The notes: generated by a model from the sequence alone, not told the origin. 64,000 nt of DNA from Hydrangea macrophylla (GCA_033977485.1 CM066988.1:7729501-7793500), one strand, 5' to 3'; counted from the first letter of the stretch, positions 48,170 to 59,176 are shown. Numbers and translations: made by a program.

Positions 48170-49479
48170 AGCAGAGGTACGAGCCTTCGTTCAGCATAAT
48201 CGCCACAATCGAAGAAGAAGAGAATGGAACGCCATGGTATCAGGATGTCTGGGATTTCATAGAAAAGGGGATGTACCCTCGAGAGTCTACCGATAAAGAC
48301 AAAAGGGCCATTCGAAGATTCGCAGAGCAATTCATCATTTGCAGTGGGAAATTGTTGAAGAGAGGATACAACGGTCACAACCTGACTTGCTTGTTTGGAA
48401 AAAGCTCCAAAAGAATGATGGAGGAAATACACGAAGGGGTATGCTGCCCGCATATGAACGGTCACATGCTAGCCAAGAAAATTATAAGACAAGGGTCCTA
48501 CTGGACAACATTGGAGAAAGATTGTTGTGAATACGTAAGAAGGTGTCACAAGTGCCAGATTCATGCAAACATGATGCATACACCACCATCCCTTCTGTAC
48601 AGCATGGCCTCACCTTGGCCATTCTCAACCTTGGGAATCGATATCATCGGTGAAGTCGTTCCAAAAGCCTCAAATGGAAATCGGTACATTTTGGTGGCCA
48701 TCGACTACTTCACAAAATGGGTAGAAGCCGCATCTTACAGCAAGTTGGGGGCCAAGGAAGTGGCCAAATTCATCAAGAGAAATCTCATCTGCCGTTATGG
48801 AGTCCCCCATGAGATTATTTCAGACAACGGAAGTCATTTCAAAGCAGAAGTCAGGGATCTGTTCGTGGAATACAAAATCACTTATCACAAGTCATCACCG
48901 TACAGACCACAGACTAATGGGGCAATCGAAGCTGTAAATAAGAATGTCAAGGCCATATTGTAGAAATCAGCCGATACCTATAAAGACTGGCATGAAAAGC
49001 TACCGTTCGCACTTTGGGGGTACAAAACATCGATAAGGATGTCCACGGGAGCAACTCCTTACTCACTGGTATATGGGATGGAAGCGGTACTTCCGGTCGA
49101 GATAGAACTACCGTCGCTACGTGTGATGGCAGAATGTGAAATTTCAGAATCAGATTGGTTGAGAGAAAGATACGAAGAATTGGCTCTCATAGATGAAAAG
49201 CGCCTAGCGACAGTCGACCATGTCTGAATCTACCAAAAGAGGATAGCCCGTGTTTTCTACAAAAGAGTTCGTCCAAGGAAGATCGTCAAGGGCGACCTTG
49301 TCCTTAAGGAATTGTGAGCTCTGATCTTCGATCCCCGTGGGAAGTTTAAACCTAAATGGGTCGGCTCTTATATCGTCAAGACCATTCTTTCCAGAGGAGC
49401 AGCTTATCTCATGGACCTCGATGGTGTCGAATTCAAAGAACCAATCAACATGGATCGCCTCAAAAAGTACTATGCTTGA
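48170..49479 (+). pseudogene. pol: Integrase of element H
   Basis: An HHCC zinc-binding domain (48445-48560; H-x3-H then C-x2-C) precedes the catalytic core with Asp 48640-48642, Asp 48823-48825 and Glu 48928-48930. The C-terminal domain with a GPY/F-like WVGSYIV block runs to the natural TGA at 49477-49479. It inserts the cDNA and makes the 5-bp duplication. Three premature stops: 48961-48963, 49225-49227 and 49315-49317. Confidence 0.92.
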
Positions 49480-49499
49480 CCAATCCCCCAAAACCCCAT

Positions 49500-49790
49500 C
49501 TTCTTTCAAGCCTTACCCTAAACTACGCTCGACCTGATTGCCACTCGAGGATACGTAGGCAACTACATCGGTTCGGTCGCTCCACCCACAAAAAAATAAA
49601 TAACCAATTTCTTTCAAGCCTTGGCCTTGAACTACGCTTGACCTGATTCCCACTCGGGGATACGTAGGCAACCGCATCGGTTTGGTCACCCCACCTACCT
49701 AAAAACCAACCCGCTTCTTTCCAACCATAGCCCGAACTACGTTTGACCTAATCCCCGCTCGGGGGTACGTAGGCAGACTTTCAAAAAAGA
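49500..49790 (+). repeat. TACGTAGGCA post-pol repeats of element H (three units)
   Basis: Three units of about 85-110 bp, each with AACTACG, GACCTGAT or GACCTAAT, then a ...GTACGTAGGCA or GATACGTAGGCA block; the first two also end with GGTTCGGTC-like sequence. Homologous repeats are in B and G. Confidence 0.82.
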
Positions 49791-49802
49791 AAAAAAAAGG
49801 AT

Positions 49803-49930
49803 GGCTCGCTAGGTTGAAAATCCGAAAGGATGCCTAGGAAAAAGTTAGAGTTAAATCCAAGGTGAGCAATAACAAAAGAGAGAAAAGAGCTCACTAGGTC
49901 ACTTAACTAGTGCCTAGGCAAAATTATGAG
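49803..49930 (+). repeat. CTCGCTAGG/GCCTAGGC repeat module
   Basis: Contains GCTCGCTAGGTTGAAAA followed by GCCTAGGAAAAAGTTAGAG, then a second looser copy. The same module is in B (19900-20030, 20620-20670) and G (62322-62372, 62620-62640). Confidence 0.65.
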
Positions 49931-49984
49931 CGTGTGAGAAAAAATAAAGTCGCGGTCCTTACCATAACCCAGAAATCACCCTCC

Positions 49985-50140
49985 ATACTAGGGGAAAACT
50001 TCGGCCGCTCGCCTCGTTTGCCTGAACCTCTTCTAAACTAGGGGCAAACGTCGGTCATCTACCTCGTTTGCCTCACAACCACACATATCCCAAACCAGGG
50101 GCAAACTTCGGCCACCCGCCTCGTTTGCCTCTAATCGCCC
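49985..50140 (+). repeat. PPT-like tandem repeats of element H
   Basis: Three units of about 57-60 bp. Two carry GGGGCAAAC, as in the true polypurine tract, and each ends in the CTCGTTTGCCT motif. Confidence 0.78.
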
Positions 50141-50407
50141 TAGCATGCTCAAGCAAGTACCAAAAGCAACATCTAATTGAAATCTCGGTTACAAATGTTT
50201 TTAGAAAGCTAAAACGCATAAAATAAGATTCCCAAAGTAACCAAGGTTAACCGATAAACAAACTTTGAATATTACATAAGCAGGAATGATCAAAGAAATA
50301 AAAAGTCTTTCAAAGAGCAATCACACATGTTCAAAGACACTTGGAGGAATGAACAGAATCAGTCAGGTCCAGTTTAATCTTTGTATCTTTTATTTCTTCA
50401 AAGGCCT

Positions 50408-51404
50408 TCAGAAGTGGGCCTTTACTCGGTCAGTCCAAACATCAATAAAAGCAGCAATAGTGGCAGCCCTGATCCTGGAAGCAAAGACCCTCTCAGTAAA
50501 CCCCCAAGGAACCTCCTGAACCTGCCCATACTGTCTGGCCAAATGGCGAGGATGATAGAAAGAAGTCTCTCTCAGACCCATCAACCACACTCTCTGGTGA
50601 CCCCTAAGGCTCGTGGTAACAGCATAAAGGCCCCAACGCCTCACGATCCAGCAAGTGTCAGCCTCAGATAAGGCACCCATCATGCCCGCCCAATCGGCAA
50701 AAGTATAGTGAGGGTGAAGCACGGCTCGACGAAAGTAAACCGGTGGTATGCGGCCCGTCCACAGTTGGAGGCGCTCGTATAACCAAGCCTGTAACACCAA
50801 GGGCGCCCCAGAAGTAGAAGCGTTCCTTGATCGGAAGTGCGGTCCAAACCATTCAGGGTTTCAGCTAGAACCATGGCCATGGGATTCCTGCTAAGTTTCA
50901 GCCCAAGGCACACATGCACCAAGTCAACCGAAGTGCTCGAGAACAGAAAGTGCGAAGTCATGCACAATATCAAAGCAGCCCCGCGGGTAGCATCATACAC
51001 GCTGGGATTCCCAGGACTGGCGTACCGAGCAATGATGGAAGCAATGTCAAGAACCTCACCTTGAATCAGTCGGCGAGAAATAGTGATGGAACAGTTCAGA
51101 TATTCAGCCAAGCCTCGCGTAGGACTAAGGGTACCAGCAGAAGGGAGAATCAGGTTAGAGTCAGAATCATAGCCAAAATAGCACAAAACTCCTCAAGCAG
51201 GGGGCATATTTCCAGGCCATTGAAATTGAAGACATGGTTCACCGGGTCCCAGTGGGCAATAGCAGCACGCAAGAACTTAATGTTCAGGGTCATCTGGCGA
51301 AGAGAGAATAGCTCGGTCAAGCCATAGCTAAAGAGGTTGATCCGCTCCACACCATCCGTGATGTTCAGCCAAGCTGTGAGTTGAGCGGGATCATACAAAG
51401 CCAT
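50408..51404 (-). pseudogene. Antisense gene 2 of element H, DUF7745-like (tentative)
   Basis: A broken frame of about 330 codons on the strand opposite to pol. I take the ATG at 51404; an acceptor-like TTGTAG lies upstream near 51473. Composition and pattern (WLN..DGVERINLF, LEEF(C/S)A, then a LYERLQLW block) recall the plant DUF7745 family often seen next to retroelements. Frameshifts at about 51175 and 50790 split it into three pieces, and it ends at TGA 50408-50410. It lies 350 bp downstream of the PMD gene on the same strand. Function unknown. Confidence 0.5.
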
Positions 51405-51755
51405 ATTTTCTGTCGCGGCTCTAGCAAAATTCGAAATTTCGGCAGCACCTCCCCGTTTCACGGACTATCCCACCTACAAGGCAAAAATACTCACTATCAC
51501 AAAACTGCCCATCGCAGTAACATCCAACAATCACAGTGCACATATATCATCACGCGGTTATCAACTAAAACAAGCACACAACTGTGCCTCCAAACTGGAA
51601 GCTATCCGGCCTAAAAAGCGAAACATCATAATACTCTATTAAAAGGTCACAAACTATTCCACACATCATCCTACACTGTCCAAATAGTCATATCACCAGT
51701 ACAACCCAATCGAAAACATAAAAAGAAATAAAACAAAATTCCCGCCTGCGGGGCC

Positions 51756-53941
51756 TCAGTCCTCCTCTTCTTCGTCCTCTGTCGAACCGCCCGGAGTGTA
51801 TGTCAAGACGACCTCCTCCTACCACCCCTGCACCTTCGACCAGTCCTCGATGAGCCAGCTCCGCCTCCACAGTACTGCACACAAAAATAAAATAAAGGCA
51901 ATCAGTAGGGAAACAACAAAAAGTACAAAAACAGAGTCGAGTCAGAGACTTACCAAGGACGCCATCTGGTTGGCGGCAAATTGCCGCATACCGTCCATCT
52001 GTCAAGGGTAAAATCTAGGGTTAGAACCTCATGACCTTAAGAAAGCGCAAAATTAGAGACATACCCGATGGTCTCGCGTGAGGACCAAGGACCGTAAGCT
52101 AGCCGCCAAGGCGTGACCCTCCTCAGCGTAACTCCAAGGAACGTTGAGGACGCCCGCTGGCTGAGTAGGGTACCCACATGTGACTCGTGGCACCTCCATC
52201 ACTTGGGGAGTGCCATCAGCGCCTAGAACATTGACGGTCCAATCCCAAAGAGGGATAGGATCGAAAGCCTGAGGAGCCTGTCTCCTGTACATCTTGCGAA
52301 GCTGTAGGCACATAACAAGTTAGGAAAAGATGAATCAAAAACATAGGCAACGAATAGAGACAAAAACGTAAAGGAAACTTACCTCCAGGAGTGGAAAGTT
52401 AGGCATCAGGAAGCGGCCACAGTAAGCCTCATAGCCGGTCTCAGAGAGAAAATGGTCCCAAACGTCGGTGCCAGCTAAGGCCGCCAGCAAAGCATCGCCA
52501 GAAAGGTCACTACCATCCATCGCAGGGGGATTATGAGGGACGCGATACCTGGAACCACCGACCACATACCAGGACACTCGCTCGCCAAGGAACCACTGCC
52601 TGCACTCGGTACTCTCCATCAGGAGTCGGCAAGAGGAAAGAGGCTTGACCACTTGAATCTCCTCCGGGGCAGCATAGGCAACGCGCTCCCAAGGCGTCCA
52701 ATCAACACTAGCAGCCATCAGCTCAGTTAAGAAGTTTCTGAGCAAAACAATCCGGTGGGCCCCGTCCTTCACCCCAACGACATCCCTCCGCCATCTCAAG
52801 CCTCATGGGAATAGAGGCACAGGAGCCATCCCGTCCTCGTCCTCACCTGATTCGTCCGCAGGGGAGGGAGCTAACATCTTCAGGTACTCGAAGCTTCAAA
52901 GCTGCACAGATAAAGAGGAAAGTCAGAAAGAGTACAGAAATCAAAAAGCCAAAAAAAAAGAAAAAAAATTGAAAGAAGATGCAGTACATACCTCCCAAGC
53001 TCGCCAAAATCCCCCTGTCGACTTAACATCACATCGAGAGACCTCGCCCATATGCTTGTAAAGATGGGCCAAGGCAGCACCGCCCCAGTCATAGGAGGGG
53101 ATCTCATCGATGGTCGCCAGGCAAGAAAGGAGTCTCAAGCTCACCCGGTCATTCCGTGTCGCAAAGATCGAGCAACCAAGGACATACAGAAGATACACCC
53201 TCAGGAGCTGGGAATTGTTCAGATTTTGATTCCCCCTGCCATAGGCCCGGTAAAGCCAGCCACAAGGAAACCAGTGCCTCTCCGGATTGTGGGGAACAGC
53301 CCCAATCAACATCTCTATAGCCTCCGGGTCGATCTCATAAAAGTAATTCAGAATAAGGCGCTTCCCGCCAACCCTCAAGCCGGTAATCATGGAGAAGTCA
53401 AAGGGCGTCACGGTCATCTCACCAAACGGCAGGTGGAAAGTATTAGTGGTGTCCCACCATCTCTCAACCAGAGCATAAAAATGTGCTAAATCGTTGCTGC
53501 TCTTTGAAACCAGACGGATGAAGCCTCCAAACCCGACATCATCTACCATCCTCTTGACGGTGTGCGAGAGTTGAGTATACCATAGGAAAGCATGAGCGAG
53601 GCTACCGTGGCCCTTCAACGTCACTTCCGGCACCTGCACACAATAAAGACGACAAAATGACGCACAAAATCACTATTCACAACCCGAGGTCCAATTTCAC
53701 AAAATCAACATTTGAACACAAATCAGACTTCTAACGATCTCCAGGTGCACACTACGGCTCACAAGACTAGCACAATACATGAAAATAGTCCTAAACTATT
53801 GAAAGTTTCACATACCAAGCTCGCTAGAGCTGCGGCCGAAAGATGATATTGAACGTCCCGTAAAATCAAGTCCGGGGTTTACATCTCGGCTTTTATCCGT
53901 TCCTTGGCCTTCTTAGACGGTCTCCTCGACCTCGAAGCCAT
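51756..53941 (-). pseudogene. Antisense gene 1 of element H: plant mobile domain (PMD) protein, six exons
   Basis: Exons on the minus strand: 53941-53816, 53633-52992, 52901-52383, 52301-52065, 51998-51954 and a last one from about 51874 to the TGA at 51758-51756. Exons 1-5 are all in phase 0 with GT/AG borders (donors GTATGT or GTAAGT; acceptors TGCAG, TACAG or GACAG). Exon 2 holds the PMD signature (WWD..NTFHLPFGEMT, then F.MITGLRVGGK). PMD proteins (the MAIN/MAIL1 relatives) act in the nucleus in silencing and gene expression, and PMD genes are also known inside Gypsy elements. The tail is acidic. In-frame stops: TAA 53881-53879, TGA 52898-52896 and TGA 52805-52803, each one transition from a sense codon; the last exon appears out of phase and has a further TAG. 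So it is a recent pseudogene. Confidence 0.82.
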
Positions 53942-53944
53942 GGA

Positions 53945-54230
53945 TCTACAAAGAAAATGGAAGTCAAAATCAAAACTTTCTTCTTGAAAATTTGAGCAAA
54001 CAAAAATACCAATCGAAATTCCAACCAAAGGGAAAGATTACTCACCTGAGTGCGCACAAGCTGCGTTTTGAGGGATTTTGGCTCCGAAAACACCCCAAAA
54101 TGGCCAAGAATGAGCTTGAAAAGCTCAAAAACCCGAGATATACAAAAATGAAGTCCGGCCACCCAGTGCCGCCGCGGCACTGACCAACTGCTGCCGCGGC
54201 AGTGGCCCAGTGCCGCTACCGCGGCACTCC
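53945..54230 (-). promoter_or_regulatory. Promoter region and 5'UTR intron of the antisense PMD gene
   Basis: On the minus strand: three GC palindromes of the GTGCCGCGGC type (54230-54170), a TATA-like TGTATATC at about 54145-54138, then a 5'UTR intron with donor CAG|GTGAGT (54045-54040) and acceptor TTTGTAG (53952-53946), four bases before the ATG at 53941. The palindromes match those in the LTRs. Confidence 0.6.
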
Positions 54231-54486
54231 CTCCTGCGGGCCCCGCTTCGCTTTGTCTTGCTCCGTTTTACCCCGTTTTGGCCCGTTTTTACCTTTTTTA
54301 GCCCATTTTTGGCCCTGATCAGCCCCGGTGGCCCATTCCGGCCAAGATTTATGAGGTTTTACCCCGAGTAGTCCAAAGATTATAAGGACTACCTCCAGTA
54401 GGCAGAAACTGAGAAAGATCGACTCCCGAAGACCCGAATCGACTATTTCAGGACGACCGTCGCAAATTTCGATCAAACACGAGAGT
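54231..54486 (+). other. Spacer with CCCGTTTT-rich sequence
   Basis: Repeated CCCGTTTT-like phrases at 54260-54310. No gene is seen. Confidence 0.5.
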
Positions 54487-55180
54487 TCTAATAACGAATC
54501 CTAGATTTTGGCTGATGCACTGAAGAAAAAGAAAAGAGATTCTCTGAGAACCCCACATCATCCCCCGAGGACAGAAGCAGACAGATACCAGCTCCCGGAG
54601 GCCCCGACCGGCCCTCTTGGATTGAGCGCCGAAAGATTTGATCAACCGTGAGAGATTTAGAGATGGGTCCTGATTCTCGATCAAGAAAAGAGATTCTCTG
54701 AGAATCCCACATCATCCCCCGAGGACAAAGACCAAAAGATAGCAGCTCCCGGAGGCCCTGACGGGCCCTCTCGGATTGAGCACCGAAAGATTTGATCAAC
54801 CGTGAGAGATTCAGAGATGGGTCCTGGTTCCTGATCAAGAAAAGATATTCTCCGAGAACCCTACATCATCCCCCGAGGACAAAGACCGAAAGATACCAGC
54901 TCCCGGAGGCCCCGACCGGCCCTCTTGGATTGAGCGCCGAAAGATTTGATCAACCGTGAGAGATTCAGAGATGGGTCCTGGTTTTCGATCAAGAAAAGAG
55001 ATTCTCCGAGAACCCTACATCATCCCCCGAGGACAAAGACCGAAAGATACCAGCTCTCGGAGACCCCGACCGGCCCTCTTGGATTGAGCGCCGAAAGGTT
55101 TGATCAACCGTGAGAGATTCAGAGATGGGTCCTGGTTCCCAATCAAGAAAATAGAGATTCTCCGAGAACACTATGTCACC
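54487..55180 (+). repeat. 155-bp tandem array of element H
   Basis: ATTCTC(T/C)GAGAA recurs at about 54538, 54693, 54848, 55001 and 55157, giving roughly 4.5 units of about 155 bp. Each unit contains the 99-bp sequence of the B array plus about 55 bp including GATCAACCGTGAGAGATT. Several open frames inside are repeat artefacts. Confidence 0.9.
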
Positions 55181-55877
55181 CCCCCCAAGGAAAAATACGG
55201 GAGATACTACCCCCAGCAGAAAGTAACAAAAGAGGAACCAACTCCCGAAAATCGGCCGTCAGGAACAATCAGAACATCGCCCGCATCCAGATCTTCTGAT
55301 TATCAAGAATTTTCTCATCTGTCCCTTTTTGGCTTTATCACGAGATCCCTTGTTCACTTTTTGGCTGTCATCCTCTAAACAAAGCGCATCTGATCTATCG
55401 CATTCGTTTCCAAAGCATACTTCCCAAGTTCCAGAAGTTCGCCCCTAGACCCAAAAGTCTTTTGAACCTCGATGTCCTTATCCGAGTCATCCACATCATA
55501 ATCACCAGCACAACACCAGCCCACTCGGAGTGGCACACCCCAGAGTATTTGCTCATACTGGGATCAGAACACTAGGCATGATAGGACTCATGTACATAAT
55601 CATATCACATCCATACATTGCATATCACTCTTTTAGCATAGCATCCGCCTGATTGTTGTATATGCATGTGTGATTTGACCCTTTGTGCCTAAACTATGCC
55701 TTGGCCTGATTCCCCCTGGGATATATAGGCAGCTCACGCAGAGCACGACCAGCACTAGACCTCAGCATCATTACATCTTTTGCAATGCTTTTTATCCTAA
55801 ATCTATAGCCTCCAAAAGACCTATCTCTTCAAAGCTTTGACACTCGCTTGCGACATACGTTGCCTCGCAAGTTCATG
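55181..55877 (+). other. Subterminal 3' region of element H
   Basis: Noncoding; its right part (from about 55430) matches 16322-16800 of B on the opposite strand. Confidence 0.6.
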
Positions 55878-55893
55878 CCAAAGAGGGGCAAAC
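55878..55893 (+). other. Polypurine tract of element H
   Basis: CCAAAGAGGGGCAAAC immediately before TG of the 3' LTR; identical in B. Confidence 0.9.
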
Positions 55894-58800
55894 TGTAGAC
55901 ACCCCATTTTTTCGGCTATCAGATTTAGGAAACCAATAGCTTGGTGGTTCACAATGATTGAAAAAGACTTAAAAGGATTCCTGAAAGTTAGTTCCATCTC
56001 TCAGAATGCTCAGAATGACCAAAATGCCCTTGAAAGCCCAGAAGCTCCCATATTTGGACCAAAAGTTCTGGAAACATGGTACGTCGTAAGAAAAGCGATA
56101 AAATGAGTTTTTTTAAGCAAAATTGGGTGAAATTGTCAGCTCCCAGAGACCACCGGACGTCCCGGAAGTTCCCGGAAAGTCCCCGTTGACCGGTTTGACC
56201 AAGGTTTGACCAGGTTTGATCAAGTTTGACCAAGTTTGACCAAAATTGTCCGAATTCACCAGAATCATTCTAGATCATGAGAAAAGTATTAAAAGGAGTT
56301 TTAAAAGAACATCGAGCGAAAACGTCAGCTCCTGGGAACTCCCAGAAGTTTCCAGAACTTCCCGGGAATCCCAGGTTTGACCAGTTTGACCAGAATTTGA
56401 CTTTAAAACCAGGGCACCGTAACAATTTTCAAATATTTTTCATGGATACTGAAGGTCAATAGCTTTCCAATGGTATATCGCACATAATTTTCGGATTTAA
56501 AACGAGTCTATTATGAATTTTCGAAGGCGAAAAAGGCGATCAAATCGGCTTTTATCGCAAATACCGCAAAACTTTTCAAAGTGACCTATCCCCGAACTAT
56601 TTTTTTTTATATAAATTAGACTCCATTACCTTTCTAACGGTATATCACAACTTCAATTTGGAGTTCGTACACATTTTTTGTGAATTTCGGACGAAATAGG
56701 GCCTTTTCGCGAATACCAGAACTTCAGGGAGCCTAAACAGCATTATCTGGACGAAGGAGGAGCAGTGCCGCCGCGGCACTGGCCCACTGCCGCCGCGGCA
56801 CTCCCCTCTAGAACAGTGTGTTTTTGTAAATAATTTTGGGGTTCCATTTTGATTAATTAAAAACCAAAACGACATAGTTTTATGATTTCAGATGTTTGGA
56901 GCCAATGGGAGTACTTTCTAAATCCCAAAACCACCCCAAGTTGGCCTATTTAAACCCCCCATTGCTCTTCAGTTTTGGGGAGTCAAATGAAAGCTTAGAA
57001 AAAGTTTGGGAGAAAAAGTTGTAGAGATAAGGTTAGAATAGAGAGAAAAGAAGCTTCCTTCTTTGATTTTCAAAACAAAAGTGAGTTATAAACTTTGTTT
57101 TTACTTCATTACTCCCATTTATTTCAACATTCAATACACCCAACCACCATTTTAGTGAGCATTTAAGAGAGTGGAAGCTTCTTCCATGTCCAATGTCATT
57201 ACATATGAGTGAAACACCAAACTACAAGTTCTATACATCATGAATATCATCTTTTGATTGCTATCTATTTACTTGTTTGCTTATATAATGTTCATCTCTT
57301 CTCACCTCATTTCTTTTTTATTTTCTTGATTTACTTACTAGTCCATCATCATCTAAATGATGACATGAAGTTTGGGGTTAGTGAATCCTTATGGATAGTA
57401 GCTCTTGACCTCAAAAACATGTTTGATAGATGATGATCATAACTTCAATACCTCCAAGGTATTCTTGAAGTTATGTTGAAATAAAAATAAATCTCTCCAA
57501 CAATCTTGGAGGTTCTTGATGATGAGTTTGAGGTTGGAATTTTAGGTGGCTATACCCTTCATTGAGTATTGAAAATATGCTTTCAAAATATCTACTTCAA
57601 AACCCCTCTTAAAACCCCCCTCATTTTAATCCCAAGAAAGACAACTCTAGTTTTTCCCAAAATTTTCAAAACAGTGAGTTAAAACAGTGAGTAATCTGAG
57701 CTCAAAGATTTTTCTAGAACTCAATACTCAACATATGGATGCAAGGCCACTTGGAAAGTCTTCCTAACTCATTGGAGAACACCCTTGATTTTTGGTTTGA
57801 CTTGGAAGTACTTGGAAATGGTCCATTTGGACCCAAACATTCCTTCCAGACATTCTGTTTTTGCTGTCACAGCAGCTAGGTCCACTTCTAACCTCTTTTT
57901 CAGAAAACGTTTCCAAAAGGGGTGGTCTTAATTTATTTTTTCCTTAAACTTTAATGTCTTAGGGAACTTTTTGTATAAAATGGGCCTCTAAATCATTCGT
58001 TTTCATTTTCTAAGATATTTTCAACATTTCAGTCGACAGTACGGACTCTGTTTCTGAGTGACCTCTATTGTTTATATGATTTCTCTCAATCTGTGATAGG
58101 TATTAAAGATTGGCTTTTTGGGTTGTGTTCTAGACACAATAAGGACGATCTCCACAAAAAAACATGCATTGAAAACATTCCTAACCCCTCTTTTCAATTT
58201 TTAAAAGATATAGTTACTGTTCTATCCACTATTCACAGCAAGCACATTTTAACTTTCATTCTTTGATTTGATGCTTACATGAACTCCAAATTAGCTCATG
58301 TCTTAGGAAGTAGTTCATGCTACATTTGTACATATCCTATGATGATTTCATTCATACATTCATTCATTCTCTATACTTTTAAGTCCCTTTAGAAAGTCCA
58401 TGTACACAAACACACTACAACCTTTGCACATTTTAGGATCATACATTGCATTCATGCAAGATTTGGGGGCTTTTTGTGACTCCTAATCTAAGAAGATTAT
58501 AAGGAATGAATATGATCACACGTCCATGTTTTCCCTCGATCTAATCATCCTTTCTCATCCGTCCCGGGGATTGAGAGGTCTTCTTTTCTCAAATATTAAC
58601 ATGCATCATACTAGCTTGCTAAGCATATTTTGATTTCTTTGTTTATTTATTTCAAGAACAATTCATGTCCCCTTTAGATTAAGGAAACTTAATTAGTTGA
58701 TATGTGATTAGACGATTTTTCCTAGGTTTATTTGTGTGATCTTTCACTTTGCATTGTGTGATACTTGGCTTAGATCTTATGAATGATATTTTATCTTTAG

Positions 58801-59176
58801 ATCTTCCATTTCAAATTTTCTTATGTGACGTAATATACTATCATAGTATTAATTGTCGAACCATGCATAGTATAAGATGATTATTTGGATGCTAATTGAG
58901 GCCCGTCGAAAGACGGGGCGAGTTGAGGGTGTTTTAGTCGCGATAAAGGCTCCTTCCTCTCTCGTACCAAAACCCCGAACCAAGTTCTTTGGTTATGAAG
59001 GGCCGGTGCCCTTTATCCATTTGGGTGAGTCAAAATTAGGTTTCTTGGTTCCTCAAAGACCAAGTGGCGACTCTGTATCTGTTTTCAACAGACCTTTCCT
59101 TTTCTTTGATCCAAATCAAATTTCAAACAAAAACAAGTTCCAAAACAAAACAAGTGGTGGAAGCCCGGTGTCCACA
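55894..59176 (+). repeat. 3' LTR of element H (3283 bp)
   Basis: Partner of 38043-41303. It has the TTTGACC cluster (56186-56241), perfect GC palindromes (56764-56802) and an intact PBS-like 11-mer (59065-59075). The open frame 58877-59239 crosses the LTR end and is not a gene. Confidence 0.93.

Larger units (their letters stand above)
38043..59176 (+). mobile_element. Element H: full-length Tat/Ogre-like Gypsy retrotransposon with antisense genes (21.1 kb)
   Basis: Bounded by LTRs of 3261 bp (38043-41303) and 3283 bp (55894-59176) and by perfect CTAAG duplications. Order: LTR, PBS, leader, 51-bp array, gag, protease/G-patch, RT, RNase H, archaeal-type RNase H, integrase, post-pol repeats, PPT-like repeats, two antisense genes, 155-bp array, subterminal region, PPT, LTR. 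Ten nonsense codons, three frameshifts and a lost gag ATG make it inactive now. The first 100 LTR bases differ at about five positions, so it is older than B. Confidence 0.96.

Noticed and set aside
43294..48465. Many minus-strand frames opposite gag-pol
   Set aside because: They are shadows of the sense coding frame and show no splice structure or family similarity, unlike the antisense genes downstream.
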